Positions 41,430 through 49,535 of a stretch of DNA of 64,000 nucleotides are shown here, in pieces (positions within the stretch are counted from its first letter, which is position 1; every line of letters begins with the position of its first letter). The DNA comes from Paenibacillus sp. J5C2022 (GTDB taxonomy: Bacteria; Bacillota; Bacilli; Paenibacillales; Paenibacillaceae). The notes beneath the pieces are model-generated. The model saw nothing but the letters and a program-made list of their open reading frames with translations. It ran no database searches and was not told where the DNA came from. The translations under genes were made by a program, and so were the position numbers. The DNA lies in assembly GCF_025567625.1 (NCBI RefSeq), contig NZ_JAOQJC010000023.1, forward strand, positions 1 to 64,000, given 5' to 3'.

Positions 41430-43436
41430 ATGTCTCCAAACCATGTCAAATCAATTGCAATCGGAGCAGTTGCAGTGATCATGCTCATTCTATCCATTCA
41501 ATCCGGCTTCGGAACCGCATGGCAGTCCAAGTATACATACGCCCTCGCCCCATCAGCCCAGACGAAGCAGGCGCCCTCTCCGAGTTCGGCGGGTCCGCCG
41601 TCGAAGGCGCCTTCGCCGGATCAGACGGCACAGCTCCAGCCGCTAAGCAAGCGTGTCGTGGAATACCACATGAGCGTAAGCTTGCGCGAGGATGGACAGC
41701 ATCTGGATGGCGAGCAATCCGTCACCTGGACGAATCCGGGTAAAAAAGAAGTGTCCGAGCTCTACTTCCATCTGTATCCTAACGCATTCCAGTCGGGCAA
41801 ATCCACCTTCATGCGCGAATCAGGGGGCAGGCTGCGGCAGGACCGGGCGACGCCGGACAGCCGCAGTCACATCAAGCTGCTTACGCTTCAGACGCTGGAA
41901 GGAGAGAGTCTGCTGCCAAGGCTGCAATACACACGTCCGGACGACGGCAATGCTCATGATTATACGCTGGCCAGGCTCCGGCTGCCCGAAGCGGTGCCGC
42001 CGGGCAAGTCCGTTACGTTGCGCATGAGCTTCGAGGTGAAGCTGCCTGAAGTGTTCGCCCGCATGGGGTATTCCGGCAATTTCGTCATGGCGGGTCAATG
42101 GTTTCCCAAGATCGCCGTCTATGAGACGGAAGGGGTTCGCAATCGGACGACGGAGGGATGGAATGTCCATCAATATCACGGCAATTCGGAGTTCTACAGC
42201 GACTTCGGCGTATACAGCGTACGCATCCGCGTCCCCGAGAGCTATGCGGTGGCGGCTACGGGGCTTCAGACAAAGCCAGCCATTACGCAAGATGGTTCGA
42301 AGATCTTCCAATTCTACGCCGAGGATGTGCACGACTTCGCCTGGGCCGCCTCGCCGGACTTCGTCTACGAGGAGGTCGCCTTTTCCGATAAAGGCATCCC
42401 TGGCGTACGGATCAAGCTGTATGTCGATCCAGCGCATGCCGAACTGAAGGAACGGTACATACACGCCGCCAAGTCCGCATTATCCAACTATGCGAAGTGG
42501 TACGGCGCCTATCCCTACAGCACCTTGTCCATTGTCGTCCCTCCCAAGGGAGCAAGCGGCGCGGGAGGAATGGAATATCCCACACTCGTGACGGCGTTCG
42601 CCGCGGATAAGGACAATCCCGGCTACGAGCTGGAGCGCACAATCGTCCACGAGATCGGTCATCAATACTGGTACGGTATGGTAGCCTCCAACGAATTCGA
42701 GGAAGCCTGGCTGGACGAAGGATTCACTTCGTATGCGGAAGACAAAGTCATGGAAGCCGCTTACGGCGTCACACCCAATCTCAGGGTAGAGTCCAGCTAC
42801 ATGACCGATCCGGCCCCGCTGAAGCAGACCTCGTGGACATATGACTCCCACTCCCAGTACGCGGAGAATGTCTATATTCGGGCGAAGCTGGTGCTGCTGG
42901 ACATGGAGCGGCAGGTCGGCAGCAAGATGATGCAGCGGATACTTCGCACTTACTTCCAAAAATACAAATTCAAGCACCCCTCCACGGCGGACTTCCAGCG
43001 CACGGTCGAGCAAGTGACCAAAACGAAATGGACGGAGTACTTCAATCAATTCGTCTATGGCGACGGAATGGCCGACTTCTCCGTAGAGGCGATTACGACC
43101 AGAGAGACTTCGCAAGACGGCAAGCTGCTCTATGAATCGACCGTGCTCATCAAGCGCAACGGCGGCGGCAATCGTTCTATCCCCATCGTGATGCGGTTCG
43201 CAGACGGAACGCAAGTAACGAAGGAATGGCGAGCCGAAGAATCCCATATTCAATATACAGAATTGTCCTCGTCGCCTCTGGAATGGGTATCCATCGATCC
43301 TCAGCATACGAATGTGCTGGATAACAAGCTGATCAACAACTTCATGATGGCGGAGCTGGAGACGGAATCGCGCACACGCTGGAGCCTTGCCGCCGCGAAG
43401 GTGCTGGAGAGTCTGCTCCGCTCTCTCGGCTGGTAG
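41430..43436 (+). CDS. M1-family-like zinc metallopeptidase, membrane-anchored
   Basis: A 668-residue protein with an N-terminal membrane anchor or signal (residues 7-24), a Pro/Ser/Gln-rich linker to about 75, a beta-rich domain, and a gluzincin catalytic domain. Zinc ligands are H407, H411 (HEIGH) and E430 (WLDEGFTSYAE); GGMEYP (379-384) replaces the usual GxMEN aminopeptidase motif. It acts outside the cell. Substrates are unknown. GGGAGGG precedes the ATG. The next gene follows after 43 bases and is probably co-transcribed. Confidence 0.9.
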   Translation: MSPNHVKSIAIGAVAVIMLILSIQSGFGTAWQSKYTYALAPSAQTKQAPSPSSAGPPSKAPSPDQTAQLQPLSKRVVEYHMSVSLREDGQHLDGEQSVTWTNPGKKEVSELYFHLYPNAFQSGKSTFMRESGGRLRQDRATPDSRSHIKLLTLQTLEGESLLPRLQYTRPDDGNAHDYTLARLRLPEAVPPGKSVTLRMSFEVKLPEVFARMGYSGNFVMAGQWFPKIAVYETEGVRNRTTEGWNVHQYHGNSEFYSDFGVYSVRIRVPESYAVAATGLQTKPAITQDGSKIFQFYAEDVHDFAWAASPDFVYEEVAFSDKGIPGVRIKLYVDPAHAELKERYIHAAKSALSNYAKWYGAYPYSTLSIVVPPKGASGAGGMEYPTLVTAFAADKDNPGYELERTIVHEIGHQYWYGMVASNEFEEAWLDEGFTSYAEDKVMEAAYGVTPNLRVESSYMTDPAPLKQTSWTYDSHSQYAENVYIRAKLVLLDMERQVGSKMMQRILRTYFQKYKFKHPSTADFQRTVEQVTKTKWTEYFNQFVYGDGMADFSVEAITTRETSQDGKLLYESTVLIKRNGGGNRSIPIVMRFADGTQVTKEWRAEESHIQYTELSSSPLEWVSIDPQHTNVLDNKLINNFMMAELETESRTRWSLAAAKVLESLLRSLGW

Positions 43437-43479
43437 ATACGATGCCATTCACCAACTCTTCCCGACAGGAGTGATCATT

Positions 43480-44292
43480 ATGAGATCGCATATCGCGCAA
43501 GGCTGGCGGCTTGCATCGAGGCATATGCACCTTGTGCTGCTATTGTTCCTTTACCAGCTGCTATGGGGCGTTGTTCTGTACCGTCTGATCGACTCGACGG
43601 TAGCTCCGCTGCTCAGGAGATTTCCCGGCACACCCTCCTCCCAGCATGCGCTGCAGCCCTTCATGACGGAAGCTCAGTTCCATCTGTTCAAGACAGAGCT
43701 GATTACCCCTTATCTCTGGGTCATTGGCGGCCTGTTCGCTGCCCGCATGCTGATCACCCCGCTGTTCAATGCGGGCTTGTACTATTCCTTGCATCATGAG
43801 ATGCGGGATGGCGGCGGCACCCGCTTCCTGGAAGGCATCCGCAGAGCCTGGAAGCCGGTCATGCTGCTCTATTGGCTGGAGAGTGCGCTGGTGCTGGCTC
43901 CCGCTTATTGGCTCCTGCCGAAGGGCCTGGAGCTCGTCCTGCACAGTACGTCCCTTGCAGATCTGGCGACGGGCATACTGCTGGGCGCCGCCTGCTGGCT
44001 GCTGTGGGCAGGACTGCTGCAGCTTCTCTTCCTCGCCATGCAACTCGGCGCCGTCACCGGCGACGGCATATTCCGCACACTGGGCCGGGCCGTCAGCCGA
44101 TTTCTATCCTATGCGTCTCTCTCCCTGCTGATGTGGGGAATCGGGCTGCTGCTCGGCATGGCCATATCCGGCCTGTCTGTATGGATTGCGGGGTTGATCG
44201 CCCTCATCTTGCATCAGAGCTTCCCGCTTCTACGCACCTTGATCAAAGTATGGACGGTCGCCTCGCAGTATAATTGCCTGCAATCGAAGTAG
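43480..44292 (+). CDS. Multi-pass membrane protein, unknown
   Basis: A 270-residue protein with about five or six hydrophobic helices (roughly 16-36, 75-95, 125-145, 160-190, 205-245). I recognise no specific family, though the layout resembles glycerophosphoryl-diester-like or DUF4013-like membrane proteins only loosely. The ATG with CAGGAG upstream is chosen over a longer frame that overlaps the peptidase gene. It is likely in an operon with the peptidase. Confidence 0.75.
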   Translation: MRSHIAQGWRLASRHMHLVLLLFLYQLLWGVVLYRLIDSTVAPLLRRFPGTPSSQHALQPFMTEAQFHLFKTELITPYLWVIGGLFAARMLITPLFNAGLYYSLHHEMRDGGGTRFLEGIRRAWKPVMLLYWLESALVLAPAYWLLPKGLELVLHSTSLADLATGILLGAACWLLWAGLLQLLFLAMQLGAVTGDGIFRTLGRAVSRFLSYASLSLLMWGIGLLLGMAISGLSVWIAGLIALILHQSFPLLRTLIKVWTVASQYNCLQSK

Positions 44293-44320
44293 CAGCCTCT
44301 TACTCGACGGCGGCCATCGG

Positions 44321-44351
44321 GGGCGCGGACCGGCTTCGGTCCGCGCCCTTT
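44321..44351 (+). terminator. Terminator of the peptidase/membrane-protein pair
   Basis: GGGCGCGGACC and GGTCCGCGCCC pair perfectly around a short loop and are followed by TTT. Confidence 0.85.
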
Positions 44352-44422
44352 CCATATGTAACCCTTGCCGATGAGAAGCGGTCTGACCTTGTATCCATAC
44401 TCTGAATACCGCTCATTACGCA

Positions 44423-44460
44423 ATAATGCCCACCAGAATAAGAGTACTGGTGGGCATTAT
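44423..44460 (-). terminator. katA terminator
   Basis: ATAATGCCCACCAG and CTGGTGGGCATTAT form a perfect 14-bp stem with a 10-base loop between two convergent genes. The T-run is short in both directions. Confidence 0.7.
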
Positions 44461-44515
44461 GACCAATATGTGGTTGTTCGACTCTGCCTATCGATGGCGG
44501 GAAGCCCTTCTCCCA

Positions 44516-45976
44516 TCAGCCGCCATGCTGCATATAAGAGGAGATATCGACGCCAAGTTCTCCTGCCAGCTTCTTGCCCAGCTCCGCATCTGTCCGATAG
44601 AAACTGCAGATCGCACGCATGCGGATGTCATCGTTCGTCGCTTGAAGATCACCGGCCAGATTGGCGACCAGATTCCGTTGCTGCTCCTCGGACAATGCCC
44701 GATAGCGTTCTCCCGCTTGCGTGAAGTCGTCCGTCTTGTCGATCTTCCGCCGCCCTGCCGAGCCCTGCAGCGGTACGTTAGAGTCCATATGATCCGGCGA
44801 TTCCGCCGGACTGCCCGCCGAGCTGTTCGGCTCGTAGTTGACCGGGGAAGCATCCGCCTTCATCGTCATCGCCCCGTCTCGCTGATGGTTCCGTACCGGC
44901 GCATAAGGACAATTGACGGGGATATTCAAGTAATTGGCGCCCAAGCGGTAGCGCTGCGTATCGGGATAGGAGAATAGCCGCCCTTGCAGCAATTTGTCCT
45001 CCGAAGGCTCAATGCCCGGCACGACAACGCTTGGCGAGAATGCCGATTGCTCCACGTCGGCGAAGTAATTAATAGGATTGCGGTTCAACGTCATCGTGCC
45101 GACCTTCATGAGCGGATACATATCCTCCGGCCATATCTTGGTCGGATCAAGCGGGTCGAACGCATAGCGGTCCAGATGCTCCGGAGGCATCAACTGCACA
45201 TGCAGCTCCCAGGATGGATAGTCGCCCTGCTCGATCGCCGCATAGAGATCGCGGGTCGCATGATTGAAGTCCTTCGCCTGCATCTCGCTCGCTTCCTTCG
45301 CGGTGAAGTTGCGCACGCCCTGCTTCGACTTCCACGTATACTTCACATATGCAACCTTGCCTTCCCCATTGATCCACTTGAAGGCATGAACACCGAAGCC
45401 GTCCATCTCCCGATAGGTAGCCGGCGTCCCGTCATCGGAGAACAGCCACGTCAGCATGTGTGTCGATTCCGGCGTCAGCGTCATGAAGTCCCAATAGCGT
45501 GCCGGGTCCTGGATGTTCGTATCCGGCGCGGGCTTCAGGGAATGCACCATATCGGGGAACTTCATCGCGTCGCGAATGAAGAACACCGGAAGATGATTGC
45601 CGACCAGATCGTAGTTGCCTTCCTGCGTATAGAACTTCACGGCGAAGCCTCTGGGATCGCGAGCCGTCTCCGGCGAGCCCGTACCGTGAATCACAGTAGA
45701 GAAGCGGACGAACACAGGTGTCTCTACGCCTGCACTTCTCAGAAAATGCGCCTTCGTATAATCCTTCATCTCCCGCTCGGTGCGGAAGACGCCGTGAGCC
45801 CCTGCTCCCCGTGCATGAACGACTCTCTCCGGTATGCGTTCCCGATCGAAGTGGGCCAGCTTCTCCAGCAGATGGTAATCCTCCAGCAGCGTCGGCCCCC
45901 GTTGTCCGGCCGTTCGCGAGTTCTGATTATCCCCTACCGGCGCGCCTTGATTTGTCGTCATGTTCCCTTTATCCAT
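44516..45976 (-). CDS. katA: Vegetative catalase
   Basis: A 486-residue monofunctional haem catalase of the small-subunit type. The distal His is H54 (RVVHARGAGAHG), the distal Asn lies in NYDLVGNHLPVFF, and the proximal haem Tyr lies in RLFSYPDTQRYRLG. The C-terminal 100 residues are the usual helical region. The ATG of MDKGN is chosen for its GAGGTG site. A PerR-box-like element overlaps the promoter, and perR is encoded just upstream, so induction by peroxide is expected. Confidence 0.96.
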   Translation of the reverse strand: MDKGNMTTNQGAPVGDNQNSRTAGQRGPTLLEDYHLLEKLAHFDRERIPERVVHARGAGAHGVFRTEREMKDYTKAHFLRSAGVETPVFVRFSTVIHGTGSPETARDPRGFAVKFYTQEGNYDLVGNHLPVFFIRDAMKFPDMVHSLKPAPDTNIQDPARYWDFMTLTPESTHMLTWLFSDDGTPATYREMDGFGVHAFKWINGEGKVAYVKYTWKSKQGVRNFTAKEASEMQAKDFNHATRDLYAAIEQGDYPSWELHVQLMPPEHLDRYAFDPLDPTKIWPEDMYPLMKVGTMTLNRNPINYFADVEQSAFSPSVVVPGIEPSEDKLLQGRLFSYPDTQRYRLGANYLNIPVNCPYAPVRNHQRDGAMTMKADASPVNYEPNSSAGSPAESPDHMDSNVPLQGSAGRRKIDKTDDFTQAGERYRALSEEQQRNLVANLAGDLQATNDDIRMRAICSFYRTDAELGKKLAGELGVDISSYMQHGG

Positions 45977-46001
45977 CGTCAACACCTCATTAGTATTATA
46001 A

Positions 46002-46039
46002 TTAGACTTGATCTAAATTTATAACCTAATTGTACTCAA
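46002..46039 (-). promoter_or_regulatory. katA promoter with overlapping PerR-type box
   Basis: TTGAGT, a 17-base spacer and TTAGAT form the promoter on the minus strand. The element TTAGATCAAGTCTAA (46002-46016) covers the -10 box and shares its right half AGTCTAA with the element at the perR promoter. It resembles the PerR/Fur 7-1-7 layout (consensus TTATAATNATTATAA). Confidence 0.65.
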
Positions 46040-46142
46040 CTGAAACTTGGCGTTCATGAATTTCAGATGAACGGTGTGTGAAAATCTGATGAACCACCCT
46101 CTTAAGGTTTCCACGATGTGCGCCGGCGAACGAAGCCATAAG

Positions 46143-46892
46143 CTATTGGTCGGCCAGCCTGTAGCCGGCGCCACGCACGGTTGCGATATATCGCGGTGAG
46201 ACCGCATTGTCCTGCAATTTCTTTCGCAAGCTTTTGATATGAACGTCAACTACATTGCTGCCGGCATAAAATTGCTGTCCCCATACGATATCCAGCAGCG
46301 CTTCCCTCGTCTGCACAGACCCGTCGGAAGTAATGAAATGCAGCAAGAGATCGTATTCCGTCTTGGTCAGCCCGATCTGCTCCGGCCCTCTCGTCACGAT
46401 CATCTTCCCCGGATCGATTGTCAAATCCTTGAACACAATGCTCTCCCCCGCTCTTCGGGAGTCATAGACATCCTGTGCACGCTCCGCAATCCGCTTAATC
46501 TCCAATAATGCCGCCTCGGGCTCCGAAGGCCAGCGCATGACATGTACGCTCGCCTTGTTCTCCAAGCTCTGCCGCTCCTCCTCCGGCATTAACAGCAGCA
46601 AGGGAATATTCATCCGGGATGAAGCCTTCTGCAGCTCCTGCTCCCTCCAGCGGTTGTAGGCATCCGGCTGAGAGGCAATCGGCAACGCATCATAGATGAC
46701 GAGCTGCGGCTTCAAGCTGTCCAGCATCCCGTCATCCCATTCATGCAGGGAGAACACATCGAAGCAATGATCCGTAAGCGCCGCAAGCAGATTCCTTACC
46801 CGGTTAGGCATCGGGCTGATCAGCATGATCCGTCTTGTCGCAGAGCATAGGGCGCCTTCGGAAGAAGCCGTCATGACGTTGGCGTTGCGCAT
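46143..46892 (-). CDS. OmpR-type DNA-binding protein with a degenerate receiver domain
   Basis: A 249-residue protein. Residues 155-249 are a clear winged-helix output domain (TKTEYDLLLHFITSDGSV, NVVDVHIKSLRKKL, YIATVRGAGYRL). Residues 20-140 have a receiver-like alpha/beta pattern, with D68 in LVIYDALP, but the N-terminal acidic pair is missing (MLISPMPN) and the conserved Lys is replaced (VMRWPSEPE). Phosphorylation is therefore doubtful and no histidine kinase is nearby. Its start lies inside the end of perR (22-base overlap, GAAGGAG upstream), so the two are one operon. Confidence 0.85.
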   Translation of the reverse strand: MRNANVMTASSEGALCSATRRIMLISPMPNRVRNLLAALTDHCFDVFSLHEWDDGMLDSLKPQLVIYDALPIASQPDAYNRWREQELQKASSRMNIPLLLLMPEEERQSLENKASVHVMRWPSEPEAALLEIKRIAERAQDVYDSRRAGESIVFKDLTIDPGKMIVTRGPEQIGLTKTEYDLLLHFITSDGSVQTREALLDIVWGQQFYAGSNVVDVHIKSLRKKLQDNAVSPRYIATVRGAGYRLADQ

Positions 46893-47266
46893 TGCGGACA
46901 CACTCCTTCCACCAGTACCTGCGCATGAAGCACCTTGTATCCGGTCTCCCCCTGCACTTCCTTGAGCCAATCGCCCGGCAGCTCCGTCATTACTTCGTCC
47001 ACACGGCCGCACTGCTTGCAGACGATGTGGCCGTGGTCCTCCACCCTTGCGTCGTAACGGCTGGTCGCCTCTCCCAGCTTCAATTCGCGGATAAGCCCGG
47101 CGTCTGCCAAGTAACGCAAGGAGTTGTAGACGGTACCGTAAGCGAAGTGAAAGTCTTTCTCCCTCAGCCGTTCGATAATGTCCGCTGCAGTAGGGTGATC
47201 ATGGGACTGCTGAACCACTTCATAGATTGCTTTTCGCTGTATAGTTAAGTTTATTTTGCCAGCCAT
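46871..47266 (-). CDS. perR: Fur-family peroxide-stress regulator, PerR type
   Basis: A 131-residue Fur-family repressor. The winged helix is at 10-70 (TVYNSLRYLADAGLI), the regulatory-metal region is DHGH (H78, H80), and the structural zinc site is C83, C86 (CKQC) with C123, C126 (CPQC). PerR senses hydrogen peroxide by metal-catalysed oxidation of His ligands. Assignment to PerR rather than Fur or Zur rests mainly on the adjacent katA and on shared sites in both promoters. It heads an operon with the degenerate response regulator. Confidence 0.85.
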   Translation of the reverse strand: MAGKINLTIQRKAIYEVVQQSHDHPTAADIIERLREKDFHFAYGTVYNSLRYLADAGLIRELKLGEATSRYDARVEDHGHIVCKQCGRVDEVMTELPGDWLKEVQGETGYKVLHAQVLVEGVCPQCATPTS

Positions 47267-47293
47267 AAGTTCATGCCGCCTTTATCATTTAAT

Positions 47294-47330
47294 TTAGACT
47301 AAGTATAAATCTATATATTGCGACCGTCAA
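47294..47330 (-). promoter_or_regulatory. perR promoter with overlapping PerR-type box
   Basis: TTGACG, a 17-base spacer and TATACT on the minus strand. TTATACTTAGTCTAA (47294-47308) covers the -10 box and matches the PerR consensus at 11 of 14 positions, which suggests autoregulation. Confidence 0.7.
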
Positions 47331-47360
47331 CTTTCGACAGCATTTTTTATTTTCTGAATA

Positions 47361-47389
47361 TTTACAAAATTAAAATAATAATATATAAT
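47361..47389 (+). promoter_or_regulatory. Strong promoter of an orphan transcript
   Basis: TTTACA, a 17-base spacer and a consensus TATAAT on the plus strand point away from perR, toward a region without a convincing ORF. Confidence 0.75.
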
Positions 47390-47395
47390 GAGCCT

Positions 47396-47770
47396 AAGTT
47401 AAACGAAAGGGGATAGTCCATTGAAGTAAGTTAGCGAAGCGTGCCCTATCACAAGGGAAAGGAGTAACAACCATAACGGGCATGCGGGAACCCGATTCAG
47501 CCAGAAAATCGAGATGTGAATACCAGGCAAGGAATAATGAAGATCGGAAGGAATATGGAGGAAAGCAAGGAGTATCGCGAAGTATCGAGGAAAGCAAGGA
47601 ATATTGATGAGAGCAAGGAATATTGAAGAAAGTTGGGAAACACCTTAGCAGTAAAATTACATTAAAGTGCTGTACAAGCAGTGGATTGGAGCGTCTGAAT
47701 AAATTGAATAGCTGCAAGTCAAGAAAGTAAAGGGATTCTGGTTATCAGCAGATAAGCAGAATCCCTTTTA
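47396..47770 (+). ncRNA. Candidate non-coding RNA divergent from perR
   Basis: About 375 bases start behind a near-consensus promoter and end at a strong hairpin, with no convincing coding frame. The best small frame would be 43 codons from 47482, and its ribosome-binding site is too far away. The sequence is purine-rich, with imperfect repeats of AGCAAGGAATAT type around 47560-47630. I do not recognise it as 6S RNA, RNase P RNA, tmRNA or a known riboswitch. Its position opposite perR hints at stress control, which is inference. Confidence 0.5.
47729..47770. terminator. Terminator shared by cls and the orphan transcript
   Basis: AAAGGGATTCTG pairs with CAGAATCCCTTT, extended by TTATC/GATAA around AGCA. 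TTTT follows on the plus strand; the minus strand has a looser T-rich tail. It begins six bases after the cls stop. Confidence 0.85.
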
Positions 47771-47775
47771 TCGTG

Positions 47776-49224
47776 TTACAGAATGGGACTAAGCAGCCGC
47801 GAGACGGACTCCTTCATCCGCTGGAACAACGGACGAGCCGCATACTCCTCTGCCGTCAGCAAGTGACATTCCTTCTCATCCTGTCGGAATATGTCCATCA
47901 GACGATTCGATGTGTCGCGATCATAGATAAATGCATTCATCTCGAAATTCAGCTTAAAGCTGCGAATGTCCAAGTTGGCAGTTCCTACCGACGCCACCTT
48001 GCTGTCTATGACAAGCGTTTTCGCATGCAGAAAGCCCCTCTCGTACAAATAAATTTTGATGCCGCTGGCCAGCAGCTCGCCCATATAAGAGCGCGATGCC
48101 CAATAGACGAAGAAGTGATCGGGCTTGCTCGGCATCATGATACGAACATCGACACCGGATTGGGCGGCAATGCGAAGCGAGGTCAACAGGCTTTCATCCG
48201 GTACGAAGTACGGCGTCTGCAGGCATATCGTCTGCTCTGCCGAGTAGATCATCTTCACATAGGCGTTCTTGATCTGCTGCTCTTCGGAGTCGGGACCGCT
48301 GGCCACTAGCTGCATGCCGATACGCCCCGGCATCTCATCGCTGACTGGGAAATAATGCTCCAACAGCTCGATTTTTCCGGAGAATGCCAGATTCCAATCC
48401 ATTAGGAATTGGGCTTGCATCTGCAGCACCGCGTTGCCCTTCACCTTCAGGTGCGTGTCGCGCCACTCTCCGAAATGCTTATTCAGCCCCAAGTACTCGT
48501 CTCCGATATTGAATCCGCCGATATACCCGACCTTGCCGTCAATAATCGCAAGCTTGCGATGATTGCGATAATTGATTTTCAAGTTGAGATACGGAATTCT
48601 GGACGGGAAGAAGGCTACCTCCATGCCTCCCGCAGCCCGAAGCTCGCGGAAGAACCGCTTCGGCAGCGCAGAGCTTCCGATATGATCGTAAAGGAATCTG
48701 ACCTCGATGCCTTGAGCAGCCTTCTCCGCCAGCGCCTTGACCAGCCTGCGCCCCAGCGCATCATCCCTTACGATATAGTAGACCAGATGAATATGGTGCG
48801 AGGCAGCCGCGATATCCTCCAGCAGCGCATCGAACTTCCGGTTGCCGTTGGTATAGATGTCAATCTCGTTGTTATCCGTATAAAGCGCATAGCTGGACAG
48901 CAAATTCATATAGATCATATCCTGGTATTTCGCAAAATCACGATCCTCGAAAGGATATTCCCTGCCGGCGAACATCGTCATCTGCTTGCCGTATTCCTCT
49001 TCGATGATGCGCTGATTGTCGCCAAGCAGCTTATTCAGCTTCCGTCGCTTGATCTTCTGTCCCAGTATAAGATACATAATAAAGCCCAATACAGGAATGA
49101 AGAACAGCACCATGACCCATGCCCAGGTTGAGGTGGCATTGCGCCGTTCCAGGAAGATGATCGTAACGGCAAGCGAAATATTAAGAAGCATAATCAGCAG
49201 CGATAAATTTTGAAGTAAGCTCAT
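47776..49224 (-). CDS. cls: Cardiolipin synthase
   Basis: A 482-residue membrane enzyme that joins two phosphatidylglycerols into cardiolipin. Two N-terminal helices (about 5-25 and 32-55) precede two phospholipase D HKD motifs: H222-K224-D229 (HRKLAIID) and H400-K402-D407 (HAKTLVID). The length is usual for the ClsA type of Firmicutes. GGGGGG lies before the ATG. Confidence 0.95.
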   Translation of the reverse strand: MSLLQNLSLLIMLLNISLAVTIIFLERRNATSTWAWVMVLFFIPVLGFIMYLILGQKIKRRKLNKLLGDNQRIIEEEYGKQMTMFAGREYPFEDRDFAKYQDMIYMNLLSSYALYTDNNEIDIYTNGNRKFDALLEDIAAASHHIHLVYYIVRDDALGRRLVKALAEKAAQGIEVRFLYDHIGSSALPKRFFRELRAAGGMEVAFFPSRIPYLNLKINYRNHRKLAIIDGKVGYIGGFNIGDEYLGLNKHFGEWRDTHLKVKGNAVLQMQAQFLMDWNLAFSGKIELLEHYFPVSDEMPGRIGMQLVASGPDSEEQQIKNAYVKMIYSAEQTICLQTPYFVPDESLLTSLRIAAQSGVDVRIMMPSKPDHFFVYWASRSYMGELLASGIKIYLYERGFLHAKTLVIDSKVASVGTANLDIRSFKLNFEMNAFIYDRDTSNRLMDIFRQDEKECHLLTAEEYAARPLFQRMKESVSRLLSPIL

Positions 49225-49316
49225 GTGCTGAAAGTCCCCCCCATTAGGAGATCAGTTACTACTAAGTATATTCATGGCCCGATATGGACCATCCTATAGA
49301 CAAGGAGGTGAATCCA

Positions 49317-49472
49317 ATGGCCAAGGATGTACTATGTGAAGTGAATTCTTGCAAATTCTGGGCTGCGGGCAATCAATGTGCCGCAAGCTCGATCTATGTC
49401 GTAAGCAATCGCGGCAAAAACGCTGCCAACTCGGAAGAAACGGACTGCAAGACGTTCGAGCCAAAGCTTTAA
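49317..49472 (+). CDS. DUF1540 small cysteine protein
   Basis: A 51-residue protein with four cysteines (C7, C12, C21, C44) in the DUF1540 spacing, able to bind one metal ion. The function is unknown; the family is common in spore formers. The ATG sits after AAGGAGGTG, better than a start 11 codons upstream. Confidence 0.82.
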   Translation: MAKDVLCEVNSCKFWAAGNQCAASSIYVVSNRGKNAANSEETDCKTFEPKL

Positions 49473-49535
49473 AGGAAAGGGCTCACGGGAAGCGGATCGG
49501 CTTGGCGCATTGTGACACCCAAGCCGCCCGCTTAT

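Noticed and set aside
47396..47770. 6S RNA, RNase P RNA, tmRNA or a riboswitch at the orphan transcript
   Set aside because: None of their invariant sequence blocks could be found, and no gene in the plus direction follows for a riboswitch to control.
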